Source: Chlorella sorokiniana (lineage: Eukaryota > Chlorophyta > Trebouxiophyceae > Chlorellales > Chlorellaceae). From it: DNA of 64,000 nucleotides. The notes under the pieces were generated by a model. It did not search any database. It was given only the letters and a program-made list of their open reading frames with translations, and was not told the origin of the DNA. A program made the translations under genes and the position numbers. The stretch covers positions 2,790,001-2,854,000 of the forward strand of contig CP084615.1 of assembly GCA_025917655.1 (NCBI GenBank). The letters are read 5' to 3'. This document shows positions 36,601 through 48,218 of the stretch, piece by piece (the stretch's first letter is position 1; every line of letters starts with the position of its first letter).

Positions 36601-37924
36601 GCTGCCTGCATGGGGCACCACATGGTGGTGATGGTGGTGGTGGGTGGGGTCATGGGACAGGGGGTAAGGGATGGAAGGATTGAAGGGGATCGGGGGGGAA
36701 GGGGGGGTGTCAGCGAGTCAGTCCAAGTCTGAGGGTAGCTGTGCAGGTAGCTGCGCCTGGCGCTCCTGCGCTTGCCCTGCCCTGGCGGCGTGTGCGCCAG
36801 GCGCAGCAGCTGGGAGGGATTGCCGTGTTGCCAGAGCCTGCGCACAGATCTGCACCACACAAACTGCCCTGGGCGTTTTTTGTGGCAGCTGCGGTCCACC
36901 ACCGCACCTCCGCCTGCGCCTGCAGGCCCACGAGGAGGAACACCAGCATGTTGATGAGGCGGGCGGCCAGCGGCTCCCGCTCCTCCTGGGACTTGGCCTT
37001 CTCCAAGGCCAGCAGGCTCTTGCGCAGCTCAGCCACCTTGTCGATGGCCAAGTTGAGCTCGCGGTCGAGCGGCTTGGCAAGCTCAACGAGCTCGCTGCCG
37101 CTGTCCCGCAGCCGATTCTGCGCAGGGGCGGGGCGAGGGCTAGGATTCGGCAGCCTAGCTCATGGGCATCACGATGCACGCTTGCTGCCCGAAGGTCGAC
37201 AGGAATCCGTGTGTAGCAGCGCCATCTGAGGAGAGGGGATGGACAGAGTCCAGGCATCAGGTCTCAGTGTTTACCTTCTGTGCAGCAAGGTAGGCCAGGG
37301 TCGGAGCCTGCCTTGCCCCCTCAGTACAGCCCGAGGACATTGTGAGCGCCTTGGCCGATATACGGGGAGACGGAAGGGTTGGGGGCAGCCAAAGCATCAG
37401 AAGGGCGAGCCATGCACGTGGGCCGATCGGTGGCGACAATCCCCACCTCCCTGGTGCCATTCTTGTCAGCCCTGCAACTGCTTCCAAGAGGCACACAAGA
37501 CATACAATGAACAGCTCGAGCGACCCCCAGTCCTACACATGAAGCAGGCTCCTCGGACTCACCTTGCCATGCATGCGCTCGGCCAGCGCCTCGACGCCGC
37601 CACTGTCGCCCAGTGTGTGCACGCACTTGCCGGCCTCCTCCTCCACGCCCTACATAATGGCACCTTCATACAAAAGGTGGTGAGCAGGCAGGGCCAACAG
37701 CCGAGTGAGCACCCGAGCCAACATCAGCTGCAGCTGAGGCGAAGCATGGTTTAGGGTCAGGCAAGGCTGAGCAGCACATGCACGTGTCTTCAAAACCTGG
37801 CATGCAGGCTCTGGAGCACGTTAGCAAACACGTTAGCACGCACCTCACCTTGTAGCTGAAGCAGCGGGGCTTCAACAGCGACGAGTCTGTCAAATTTGGG
37901 CGCCAGGTGACCGCTTTTCAAGCT
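33635..37924 (-). CDS. P2: unknown helical protein, paralogue of P1, P3 and P4
   Basis: About 15 exons run from near 37924 (SLKSGHLAPKFDRLVAVEAP; no ATG resolved) to a stop at 33635 (RRALEENEEVP). Peptides in order: LGDSGGVEALAERMHGK, NRLRDSGSELVELAKPLDRE, REPLAARLINMLVFLLVGLQ, QGKLARERLAIGASVTFTPS, VPFMRDAAECGDFRSALLIA, LARSLHAIGDDLLVLAAHRH, ACLRAEDAALVHRRQVLLPI, ERLSFHLGSESTSHWIR, LHGLLPLKVHRAQAALLEAV and MARRAQETVDFHERLRC. LARSLHAIGDDLLVLA and LRAEDAALVHRRQVLLPIAS match P3 LEEALHDMDGYTLELLA and LLAEEALLQRVMRSVAS in position and spacing. In-frame stops at 37322 and 36718 appear only if introns are read through; the phase-0 junctions MHGK|ALTMSS, AAQK|NRLRD and QAQAE|QGKLARE avoid both. One apparent extra A occurs near 36530. 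Function is unknown; no targeting signal or membrane span is seen. Confidence 0.58.
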
Positions 37925-38101
37925 CTTAGTTCAAGACGAGGATGGCGCATGATGCTGCCATGAGCGTGGGCAGTCCTTTCTACCCTGGGGCTGCCCCAAC
38001 TATACTTGGCTTTAAGCAGACTTATGTTTTGATGCGGCTTTGGTTTACGTCGATCTATTGCAAGCATGTCTGAGCATTTGCAGGTGGTGACGGGCAGCAG
38101 C

Positions 38102-39903
38102 CTACTCCGCTGGGCAAAGGCGCTTGAGCATCTTGGCTACGCCCTGGGGAACACCGCCCTGCCCTGCTTCGCAGCTGCGCATGCGCCCCTGCCGTTGGCT
38201 GCGCGAGTGGGAGGCGTGCTCGCCGGCTGCAGCAACTGAAGCACCGCTCGCAGCTGCAGGCACGGCGTCGGTCAGAGCAGCCGCTGCAGGCACATCCTGC
38301 CCTTGCAGCAGCTGCGGCTCCCCCACAGCAAGCGCGCAGCCGGCGAGTCCACCGCCCGCTGAGAGCCCCTCAGCTGGCCCAGCTGCTGCTTGGCGGCGTC
38401 GCCGAGCACTGCTGCAGCGGCCGCACTGGGCGGGTGCAGTCGCAGCAGCTGGTCCCTGCGCAGCAAGGAGCGCGTGAGCGGGGTTGGGACGCTGATGGTG
38501 TTTTCCTGGCAGCGCTCAGATGCATCTCGGCGCAGAACACCCTCCGGAGCAAGGTGGCAGCAGGCACAAGGCGGGTTCACCACGGCGGCTGCCAGGGCAC
38601 AGATCCAGCCGCGCTGGCGCACCTCCTTGCCACGGCGGGGCTGCCATCCAGCCTGCTCCCGTAGATGATCCACGGGAACAGGAGCACGGTGATGCAGCCC
38701 TTAAAGAGGGAGCAGCAGAGAGAGGTTGCATGCTTTAAGGGGCGAGCAGGCAATGCCGATGCAGCTGCCAGTTCTCCATTGCTGTGGAGACGCGGGTGCG
38801 CGGCCCAGCCAGCAGGGCAGCCGCCCCCGGCCTTGCCTGCTCTTGCGCCTCCAGCCGGCGCCATGCCTCATCCCCCTCGCACGCTGTGACCAGGTGCTGC
38901 ACCGCGCCGTATACGCCGGCTGCCGCAAGCGGATCGGTCAGTGCGTCCAGAAGGCTGGTGCAGCCGCAGAGCACATCGCGCACTTGAAGGTGCGCCAGCG
39001 CCGCCACACGCGCAGCAGTCATGGCCGCCCCCTGCGCGGGTCTGCGCTGTGGCGCGCCACAAACGCAAACCAGTCGCTGCCGCCGGGGGCTGGCTGCCAC
39101 CCACAGCCACGGCATGCACGCTGTGCATGCCACATGCCAGCTCAGTCGGGGCCTGCCACAGGCCGGTGGCGGGGCGAGGTCCGTTGCGGGAGGAGGGGAA
39201 GAGGGGGCCAAGCTGCAACAGGGGCCACAAGGGTCTGGGCGGTGGAAAGCAACCCGCCGACACAACAGGGCAGCCCCGACCGGCCAGCGTGAGCAGCGGG
39301 ATGCGTGAAAGCGTGCATCTCGCAAGCACCGAGCTCGGCGGCGGGCGTCAGCGGCCAGCCCACCACGTGATGCCTCAGCGCCTGCCCAGTTGGCAGCAGC
39401 ACCTCCTGGCCAAGGCCGGAAGCCATCAGGCGGGACAGCTTGGCGAGGTTGGGGCTCTTCTGGGCCACCCACATCTCCCACTCATCCCGCAGGCAGACGC
39501 CAGGCTGGCAGCCAGGTTGGGCGCAGAGGGAGCAGGCTCAGCGCAGGGTGCATGGCATGCGGGGCAGGCAGCAGAGGTCGGGGTTAAGAGGGGCCATAGG
39601 CTGGGGGCGGGTGCACCCAGCAGAGGCCTGCCCCGCATTCGCACCGTGGCCAGGGGCGAGGGGCCCAGCGCGGGGCTTGGCTGTATGCCGAAGCTGAAAG
39701 AAAGCGCCAGGTTCTGCAAGAGGGAGGCAGCACGGCGGTGTCAGTGGGGTCAAGCTTAGAAAGAGTGGCAGGACGAGGCAAACAATTACAAGGCAAGTAC
39801 CCCTCACACCCCTTAAAGGTCCTTCGGGACGTCCCGGCGGGGCGTCGAAGGACGACTCCCAGAATCCATGCGTGAATGTGCGGGCGGGAGTGAAGTTATG
39901 CAT
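38102..39903 (-). CDS. Unknown protein between P2 and P3
   Basis: Minus-strand exons with coding composition are NLALSFSFGIQPSPALGPSP (about 39724-39630), DEWEMWVAQKSPNLAKLSRL (about 39500-39325), ARVAALAHLQVRDVLCGCTS continuing to LVTACEGDEAWRRLEAQEQ (about 39030-38770) and ICALAAAVVNPPCACCHLAP continuing to PLTRSLLRRDQLLRLHPP (about 38640-38390). A tail follows to a stop at 38102 (KMLKRLCPAE). An apparent G loss near 38360 separates the last two frames. The possible start MHNFTPARTFTHGFWESSF at 39903 is weak. I do not recognise the family. It does not show the HLGS-HW signature of its neighbours, so it seems to be an unrelated gene lying between two paralogues. Exon joins are poorly resolved. 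Confidence 0.4.
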
Positions 39904-39958
39904 CCCTAAATGTGATCTTGACAGCGCACGCTGCAGCGCACCGCCTCCTTGGCGGAGG

Positions 39959-39963
39959 TTACA
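39959..39963 (-). terminator. TGTAA poly(A) signal region, P3
   Basis: TTACA on the + strand here, with two more copies near 39985 and 39992, gives TGTAA downstream of the P3 stop at 40251. Confidence 0.4.
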
Positions 39964-40250
39964 ACATGCACATGTGCACTCGGCTTACACGTTACACAGG
40001 ATCAAGCGAAGGAGACAGGTACATGCAGCATGGTATACACAGCAGGAGCGATGGTGCACGAAATGGAGCGGGTGATGTGCTGCTGGGAAAAAGTGCCCCA
40101 GCCATGGCCATGTAGCGGGCCCAGTAACCCATAGATTGGTCTCTAGCCCTGCGTGCCTGCAGTGGCTGATCCCCGCAGCCTGCCGCCGCGCTGGGCACGC
40201 TTGGAAAGAGCATCCATCCTGGCTGGTGGGTTCTTCATCAATGCCGCCCA

Positions 40251-43200
40251 TCAGAGGAGCGACATCTCCACCATATCCTTTAGCGGTGCGGAGCAATCTC
40301 CGCCAGCATCGGCGGCCGCTGTTGGAGCAGCTTTGCCGCGAACAACCCCTCGGTCGCCGCGCCCAGCTACATGGATGTGGATATTGATGTTTTGGGCGGC
40401 AAAGGGAGTTGTGCGGGGCAGGCAGTGCAACAGCACCTAACAATAGCGACAGCCACCCAACCAATGGGGAACAGGCACTTGCACCCAGTGCCTCCTTACC
40501 TTCAAGCCACCCATCTCAGATGCCAGCCAGGTCACATTCTTCCCTCAGCCGGCGCTGGTTGTAGCGACGCACAATTTCTTCTTGGCGAGCCTTCATCTGC
40601 AGTACGCACAAGAAAGTGCGGGAGGATGAAATCAAGAACAATAAACGCCCGGGTCGATACATGCGGGGACGTCACTGGCAATTTGTTCCGGCAATGATGC
40701 TGCAGGAGCCTCTGGACAGCAAGGGCCCGATCGGGCCTCATGATGGCTGGACTGCAGCCCAGTCACGCATCGGGAAATGGTGCAGCAAGGGCTGGAATTA
40801 CACAGCGACAGCTCACCCGCTGCACTGCAGCCTGCAAGTAGGCAGGAACCTCCTGCCCCGCCCTCTGCAGCTCGCGGGCCTCCCTCAACAGTCCTCCCTC
40901 GTGATTGACCAGGTTTCTCCCCACGTTGCGTGCAGCGTCCGCAGCACGGTACCAGGTGTCACGCAGTGGCGGCAGCAGCACCTTCCCACCAGTCACCACC
41001 CTGTCCAGCAGTTGGAAAGCTGGCATGGTGACAGCTGCATACAGGGGAGAGAGAGGTCGGCCTGAGAGGCTAGCGGACTGTTGGGCAGGGGCAGCTGCCA
41101 GGTTTGAAATGTTGCAGGGCACGGTATGAGCGGGCGCATGGCTCATTCAAGGTTCGCACCGTACAGCTCCTGCGATAGCGATGCCATAGCGGTATGGTGA
41201 ACCTGCAGGATTTCGGCAGTTGACCCCAAGCTGCACGCTTCTTCCAGCGCAACAATTGTGTCCAACAGCTTCTCCACCTCTCTTGGCCCAAGCAGGCGGC
41301 CATGCAGGTGGCGCAGCTCCAGCAGGTACTGCAAGACACCGAGGTGGAGGGTGGGAGCCTAGGTGACTTACAGGAATTCGGCCAGCTGCAGCTACTGATC
41401 TGCAGGATGCCGCTGCCCCTGGATGCCGCTGCCCCTGGGATTGCTGCAACAACAGCTAACATGTTGTAGAACTGATGCGTCTAATTACCAGATAGCGGAC
41501 AACAGCCCGCCAGCTCACCGGCGGCCAGTGGTGCACAGCATCACTCCCCAGGTTGAAGCCAATCTCGGCAAATCGACCCGCTGCCTTGAAGAACTGGGGG
41601 CAGCAGCATGCTGAGCGCTTGCCATAAACCGTCGCTGCTTTCTGTACAGCAAGGGCAGCGGACAGAAACATCATTGAAACTTTCTTGAAGCATGGAAGCC
41701 TGGCAATATGGTTCCAAGGAAGCGTAGCGACGGCTGTGGCAAACAATAATCAACGTAAGAGCAATTATGGCAACGAAAGCGGGTCTGCACCATTATATAT
41801 CCCACCTTCCTCCGCCCCCTCATGCAGCATTTGGTTTTGAGGTGTTGCGCTGCGCAGGCGCTGCAGCGCCTCTTTCTGGCCGGCAGTGAGGGTGCTCTGC
41901 AAGGGGCGGAGCGGGCAACATGGTGACTGGGCAAGCGCAAACTCCAGCATGAGCTTGCTTCAGTTCATGCACTGGTGACCACACACCACAATTGGCAGCA
42001 GTCCCAAGGTGTGCAGCATTCTTTCCACAACGAAAGGGCACGCGGAGGTTTAGATGAGCAAGCGGAGGCTCACAGGCGCCTCGTGCAATTGCGTGGTGAT
42101 CAAGGCAGGCACCCTGCTGCCCACCGTCATGCGCGCCAGCTCACAATCCTGGCCAGATGGAGCCTCAAAGATGTCTGAGGGGGCCCTGCACATCGCGTGC
42201 ACTGGGTGTCACTGAACAGTTCAAACTGGGGCGGCGGAAAGGGCAATCAACAAACATGTATCATGCTGGTGTGCGGCAACGGGCCTGCCAAACAGCTGTG
42301 AAATTAACAGCTCTCACTGTCAATGGACAAACTTGGGAAATAATCTCACCCAATGACTGCAGACCTGACAGCTGCAGCACCTCTTGCCGCTTGCTGGCCA
42401 CAGAGCGCATCACACGTTGCAGAAGCGCCTCTTCGGCCAACAGCAAGGCCGTCAGCCCTTGAACCTGCAGTATCACGCCGGGGTAGGGTGGGGCAGAATG
42501 GGTGATGTTTGAAGCGAGGGTCATCGCGGAACCGATGGGTCCAAGATGGGAAAAGCGTCCCAAAGCTGGCCTCATGCCTGATAATACGACTGATGCACAA
42601 TATCATGTCTCAGTCAGGGGGCAGTTGGGCTCACATAGACATCGGCGAGGGACAAGGTGGTCTGCGCGCTGGCGCACTGCACGGCCCCATCAAACGCAAG
42701 CAGCTCCAGCGTGTAGCCATCCATGTCGTGGAGCGCCTCCTCCAAGTCTGGCAGCTGCGCAGTGGGGTTGGATACACATGCGAGCTTATGGTCAACAAGG
42801 CGCCTGAAATTGTTCAAGCAAGCGACGACACGGCTCCCCAACATTTCTTCGGTTGTTGCTTGTATGGTTGGAATCAACAACATGGTAGCGCTGACACTCA
42901 CCCCTTTGTTACGGCCTGTGCGGCGCTGTCAATGATTGACAACTTTAACGCCAAAGTCAGCAGCCTCACTTGACTTGGCTGTGTCTGGTCATCCATCCGT
43001 ATCTTGAAGTTCTGCGGAGGCAAGGGGCCAGATGCAGCTTTTTGGTGGCTAGAAACTGACGTGAATGCTGGCCAGTCATTGCGACCACACCAGTTGAGCT
43101 GTGCTTGAAACTGGCTTCATTAAACCGCGTTGTTGCACGCCACAAACGGTGGCTGCCGCAACAAGGCATTCAGAAGACTGGCGCGCTCACCTGTGCAACA

Positions 43201-44082
43201 GCATCAAGGCCACGCACCCATTCCCTGATGCCGTAGGCACCACGCAGCAAGCCGTTGTGCTCAGTTGCCACAGCGCCTACCCCTGCCGTAAAATCAACCA
43301 AGGACTGAATTGCGCCATTGAATGACGCCATTGCCATTTCTGCTTGCTCCTGCATTTGGCTTGCAAGCTGCAAACCGATGCAGCGTGGTTGATGCAGACG
43401 GCTGCAGCTGCACCCGCGGCCTTCCGGAGGGCGGGCCAGCGGCATTGCATGCAACCGCCCTTGGAGCAAGCCTGACAAGCACAAGCTCGTCTCACAGAGG
43501 TCTGGGCAAACTCTTCATCGCTCCTGGCCTGCGTCGGCCGCACGGACGAGCTTGCGCCTCGAGGAGCTCCTGCAGCGTTGGCCATCTCCTGCAGCCATGC
43601 AGAGGTCAAGACACGGGTCGAGAGTGATTCAGCACCTGACAGAAAGGCACCCACAGAACTGCAGCCTAATAGAGTCGTAAGCCGTGCATGCATGCCTGGT
43701 GTTCAGGCGCCGTCTTACTGGAACCCCCAAACAAAGGCTTGGAATTGTTTTGAGTGAAGTCGGCTTGCTCAGCCTCCGGAGACATACATGTAAGAAGCCA
43801 GTCAGCGCCACCGACAGAAGGCGGCGCGTGCCAATTGAAGCGCACTGCAGCCCCGATTCCTGCGGCATGACTTTCCACCCCCATAGGCATCCCCCTAGCT
43901 AGTGTTGATGTCTTCAGCCTTTGCAGCCCACGCTGCTTCCACTGCTCTCCCCCTGTCTCGTGTTGAAGCTCCTTCTCCAGCATGTGCCACCGCAGGCCTG
44001 CTATCTCACTTTCGATGTGTACGGGTGTAACAGCAGCAACAGCATGGCAGCCAACAACTTCACAGTGCTTGATCGCAGGCAT
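40251..44082 (-). CDS. P3: unknown helical protein, paralogue of P1, P2 and P4
   Basis: About 14 exons start at the ATG at 44082 (MPAIKHCEVVGCHAVAAVTP). Peptides in order: VHIESEIAGLRWHMLEKEL, RVLTSAWLQEMANAAGA, MASFNGAIQSLVDFTAGVGA, KIRMDDQTQPSQVRLLTLAL, LPDLEEALHDMDGYTLELLA, LTALLLAEEALLQRVMRSVA, ARMTVGSRVPALITTQLHEA, GRFAEIGFNLGSDAVHHWPP, YLLELRHLHGRLLGPREVEK, LLREARELQRAGQEVPAYLQ, MKARQEEIVRRYNQRRLR, NVTWLASEMGGLK (strong GTAAGG donor) and a last exon ending LKDMVEMSLL. MASFNG, KMDD-type, LHG and QEVPA blocks recur in P4. An apparent extra G near 40530 would otherwise end the frame at 40516. All segments are predicted helical and largely soluble. Function is unknown; context says only that it belongs to the local family. 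Confidence 0.62.
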
Positions 44083-44192
44083 GCCGTTGCGCAGCAGCAG
44101 CCATGGCCCGTGAGCAGCTAGACGCAATAAGGTCACGCCGCCAGCTGGTGCACGCTGCGCCTACCCCCGCAAGCCAATGCGCTGCACAAGCT

Positions 44193-47100
44193 TCAACCCA
44201 GCAGATCCAGCTGCTCAGCGGCCAGCGCGGCTGCATTCATGCTGGCGCAGGCTGCAGGGTCGCCTCTGCGCGCCGCAGCCACCAGCTGCTGGGCGCCGTG
44301 CATCATCGCGCGCACGTCGCCCAGCTGGTGCAGCTCGTCAGCGCCCAGCAGCACCGCAGGCTCCCCATGCTGCAGCTGGGCGGCGGCCGCCGCCTGCATG
44401 GATGAGGGAGGGCCAGATAGGTGCGAAAGTGGCGGTTGGAATCAGCCGCTGGGCAGCTATCGGCCGGCAAAGCCGGCAAAGCCACAACCGTCCAATTCCC
44501 AGCATGCTGATGCTTGGTACCCGCCCGTCTTCCCTGCATGCCGCCGATAAGCTCTCCACCTCCCTGCGCGCCCCAGACCGCACACAACCCCGGCCAACCT
44601 CCTCCTCCTCCCGGCGCTGCCGCAGCCTCTGGGCGTTAGCGAGCGCGATGCCGTCGGCCTCCGCACGGTGCCTGCGCGTGGTGTCCACCTGCGGGCACCA
44701 GCGCAAGCTTTGAAGCAGCAGCCAGGAGCCAGGCATGCAAGGATGCGCATCAAGCAGCAGAACACGAAAGGTAATCGGGTTGGCGCCTAGCAGAGCTGTG
44801 ATGCCTTTATCAAGAGTGCGCCTCCTCACCGCATCCAAGCGCGCTCTCAGGGTGGCGGGCACCTCCTGCTTCTGGACTGTCTTAAGTATTGCAAGGGTGC
44901 GGTCTGATTCCAGGCGGGCCATCACCGCTTCATCCAGGGCGGCCACAGCTGCGCGCACGGCAGCCAGGGCACCCTCCGCCCGGTCGTCCAGTATGGCGGT
45001 GCCGCTCAGGCACAGCACGAAGTTGTGCAGCGCCGTGCCCAGGGATCCCTGCTCTGGAGCTCCGGGCCTGCAGGGCAGCGGGCAGCGGGCAGGAATGCAT
45101 GAGATGCGGAGAGTGAATGGCCAGGATGACTGCACCACGCTGCACGTTGACAGATGAGGGGCGGCAGGAGCAGGGTGGGTGTTGAAAGTGCTGACGGCTG
45201 GCTGCCAAGGCAGCGGCCACAGTCTTGGTTGCTGCAGAGCAGTGCAGCCTCCCACCCGTGATGGCCTGGCCCATGGAGGTCAATGCCTCCTCGAGCAGGC
45301 GGGGCAGTGCACGCCGCAGGCCCAGCACCACCGCCTCCAGCGCCCTGAGGGGAGCCTCCCCAGCAGATCCCGCACACAATGCTGCAGCAAATTCAGCGAC
45401 TGCAAGTGCACGCGAGGGGGTGGGGTTGAGTCGTGCGGCGCTGAAAGGAAGCGTGGACAGAGAATTAATTGGGGGCTATAGACACCAAGAGAGCGCTGCT
45501 CAAAGGCCAGGGTGCTGCACCCAGGAAGCGGTTCGCAGCCAGCCTTTCCCTACATACCGGGCAAACATGGTCCAGCACTGGCTTGCTCAGATCCAGCCCC
45601 ATGGACCGCATGGCGGCAGCAGAGTGACCGCCCAGCAGCTGGGAGCGCACCAGTGCGGTGAGGGAGGGCGGTCCTGCAAGCAAGGGGCAATCCATGAGGT
45701 TGGTGGTGCGAGTGGTGCGTGGGTGGAGGACGGTCTTTTGGGTGGGTAGTCGCTGGTTAAAGGGGCTGGTGGGTGGCGGCGGCAGATGCAGCAGGCCGCC
45801 AGCCCACCCGAGCGAATCGCATTGTACAGTTTGCCCCCAAGTCGGCTGTGTTGTCGGCGGAGGTGGTCCACTCGTCAAGGACTGCTGACGTTGCCTCCAG
45901 CAGCGTCCTTATGCAGCTCAGCTGGGCAGGCTGGTCCTCCTGCAGTGGTGGCCACAGAGCGCTGCTTTTCAGCCGTAATCCACAGGAGCGGCCAGGCAGT
46001 GGCTTGCAAGTGCAGGCTCCCTGCAAGCCTGCACAGAGTGGACGCATTGCAGGCGCAAAAGGCTGTGCATGGCAAGCACGTTGCAGCAGCCCACCTGTTG
46101 CGCTGCCTCCAGACGCTCAGACAGGGCTTCCAGCAAGCCACGCAGCTGGTCGCCGCACATGTGCGACACCACTTCCAGGGCGCCGCCAGCCTGCTGCGAC
46201 AGCTCATGCCCGGGTGTGGGAGGTGCACCGCGCCCACCACCATGCACGGCATCACCGCATGCAGCATCTGCACCGCAGCGTCCTGGTCATAACATTCTGT
46301 AGGGGTGGGGCGCAGGCAGGCAGGCAGTCATCCACCCAGGTGCTTAGGGCAGGGTCAACGCCCTAACTACATGCTGGGGCACCCTTCAGCGCATGTGCCA
46401 ACTGGGCTGGGCTGGTGATATAATGCGCATGGCAGGCAGGGAGCATGTGAAGGCTGGCACAGGGTCCCCAGCGCTGCTCACCCAAGCCCAGCGCAACGGG
46501 CAGAGGGCAGCCCATGAAGTGCATGTCCGACACCGTGTCCAGCACCTGCTGCAGGTTGGCTAAGCTCATGCCCACAAGCACGCAAGCCCCACCAGCCTGC
46601 ACAGGGAGGGTGTGAGGTTGGAGTGGGGAAAGGGGCGGGAAGAAGGGAGGCGGTTACGAGTGGCTGAGGCAGCAGCCAGTAACCGCTTGGACAGCAAGTA
46701 GCCGCGCATGGCACATCGGCATCACCCAAGTCCGCTTAAGTCCGAAAAGAAACGAAGGGCGGCAGCTCACATAGCGGCCAGCGTGCTCATCCGCAAGGTG
46801 CAGCTGCAGCGCGCAGGAGCGCAGGCTCATGGCCAGCATCTTGAACCGGCCAGGATCTGTAGTTAATTCAGACGCGTTCGCCTGAGCGTCGGCAAGCTGC
46901 AGTGGGTAAGCAAGCGGCCAGGTGGCTGAGGCTTGGGCAGGGGTGGCACATGGCAGGGGTGAGCAGGAGAAGAGCGAGCCAGGAAGCAGTAACGGCACAT
47001 CTGTGATGAGTTGCATGTGTGCATCAAGTACAAACACAGTGGGCACACTGCAAGCAGTGCAGGTTGCAGAGACCCACATGCATGCAGGCTGCGAGGAGTC

Positions 47101-48218
47101 GACCCCTTCAAATTTGCCTGCGCATGCCTCATAACAACCCCGTGCTTGCCACGGATGGCCACCGCCGCAACTCACCGCCTCTTCCAGCTGTGGCAGCTTC
47201 TGCATGATTGCGAGTGTCACCGCCTCCGCTTTCACGTCGTCCAGCTTGTCAGTGGCCACCTGTAGGGACATGGGGGCAGGCGGAGGGGCGGGTGGGCCAG
47301 GAACCGCGCAGACACCGTGCATGGCGCAAGGTTGCAGTTTCCACATGGCAGCACGATTTGAACGCAAGCAGGACTTAGGCAGCTAGTCGCGTCGACGAAA
47401 CCCCTCCGTTTCGCTTCGATGGTCATGCTTTTCTGGCGTCCACGGCCTGGATTTCAAGGAACGTGGGCAGAGCAAGGTCCCAGCCCTTGCTTTGCAACAG
47501 CTCCCAAGCCTGCGCAACCCACCCTTTGGCGCTGCGTGTTGAGGGCGACGACGGCCAGCACCCCGTAGGACACCGCCAGACACTGGTCTTGGGTGACTTC
47601 GCTCCCCAGCTGGCTTTTGAACTCGGTCACCAAGGCCGCCGCGCTGTGAACCGCGGCGGTCAGCCGCCCGTTCAGGCTCGCCATCCTCTCCTGCAGTGCG
47701 GCAGGTGTCACAGAGAATGGACACGTTGGCAGCAGCAGGCAGGTATGCAGGCCATGGCCAGGAGGCTGCAGCTGGGTCGTTCGACTAGTACTCACCTTCG
47801 CGGCTGAAGACTGGAAGCGTGAGCTCGCTTGCTGCGCGCACAGCTCAAAAATTGCCCAGAGAGATGGCACAGAGAGGAAATAGGGCGCAGGAGCAGGTGT
47901 GAATGCCTTACCAACCGCCTCCAGCACCCGGGTCACAGGTCTTCCAAGCAAAGCTGCCCCTGGTCTTCCAAGTGAACGCCTGTGCCCGTGAGAGCACGCA
48001 GCATCACGAGAGGGAGTCAGGCGAAGCGGCCCAGACTCGAGTTGGCGGCACCGACGCTGGCGGCGGTTGCTCGCTAGCCGAACCCGCCCAATTGCAACAT
48101 TGGATGCTGCCCCAGGTTGTGACATCCCACCACCGGTGGTACCAGCCCTGCACGGCCGACTCCTCCAAGCCCCATGAGTTAGCCTTCGCAAGGAACAGGC
48201 TTTGCAGGTAACAAGCAT
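44193..48218 (-). CDS. P4: unknown helical protein, paralogue of P1-P3, with Arg-rich N-terminal extension
   Basis: About 13 exons start at an ATG at 48218. The first 70 or so residues are Arg/Ser/Gly-rich (MLVTCKACSLRRLTHGAWRS, VRLASNRRQRRCRQLES) and could be an organelle transit peptide. Peptides in order: RPVTRVLEAVG, ERMASLNGRLTAAVHSAAAL, TDKLDDVKAEAVTLAIMQKL, ELTTDPGRFKMLAMSLRSCA, CVLVGMSLANLQQVLDTVSD, MLHAVMPCMVVGAVHLPHPG, CIRTLLEATSAVLDEWTTSA, AAAMRSMGLDLSKPVLDHVC, ALEAVVLGLRRALPRLLEEA, ILKTVQKQEVPATLRARLDA, VDTTRRHRAEADGIALANAQ and LLGADELHQLGDVRAMMHGA. The stop is at 44193 (AAEQLDLLG). The HLGS-HW signature is degenerate (DLSKPVLDHV) but the phase-0 intron two codons later is kept. 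P4 lies immediately upstream of P3 (111 bases apart) on the same strand, as expected for tandem duplication. Function is unknown. Confidence 0.6.

Noticed and set aside
36718-37340. A separate small gene (MSSGCTEGARQAPTLAYLAA to QLPSDLD)
   Set aside because: Its exons join in phase to flanking exons of P2, and its stop lies in what is more likely an intron; recorded as part of P2.
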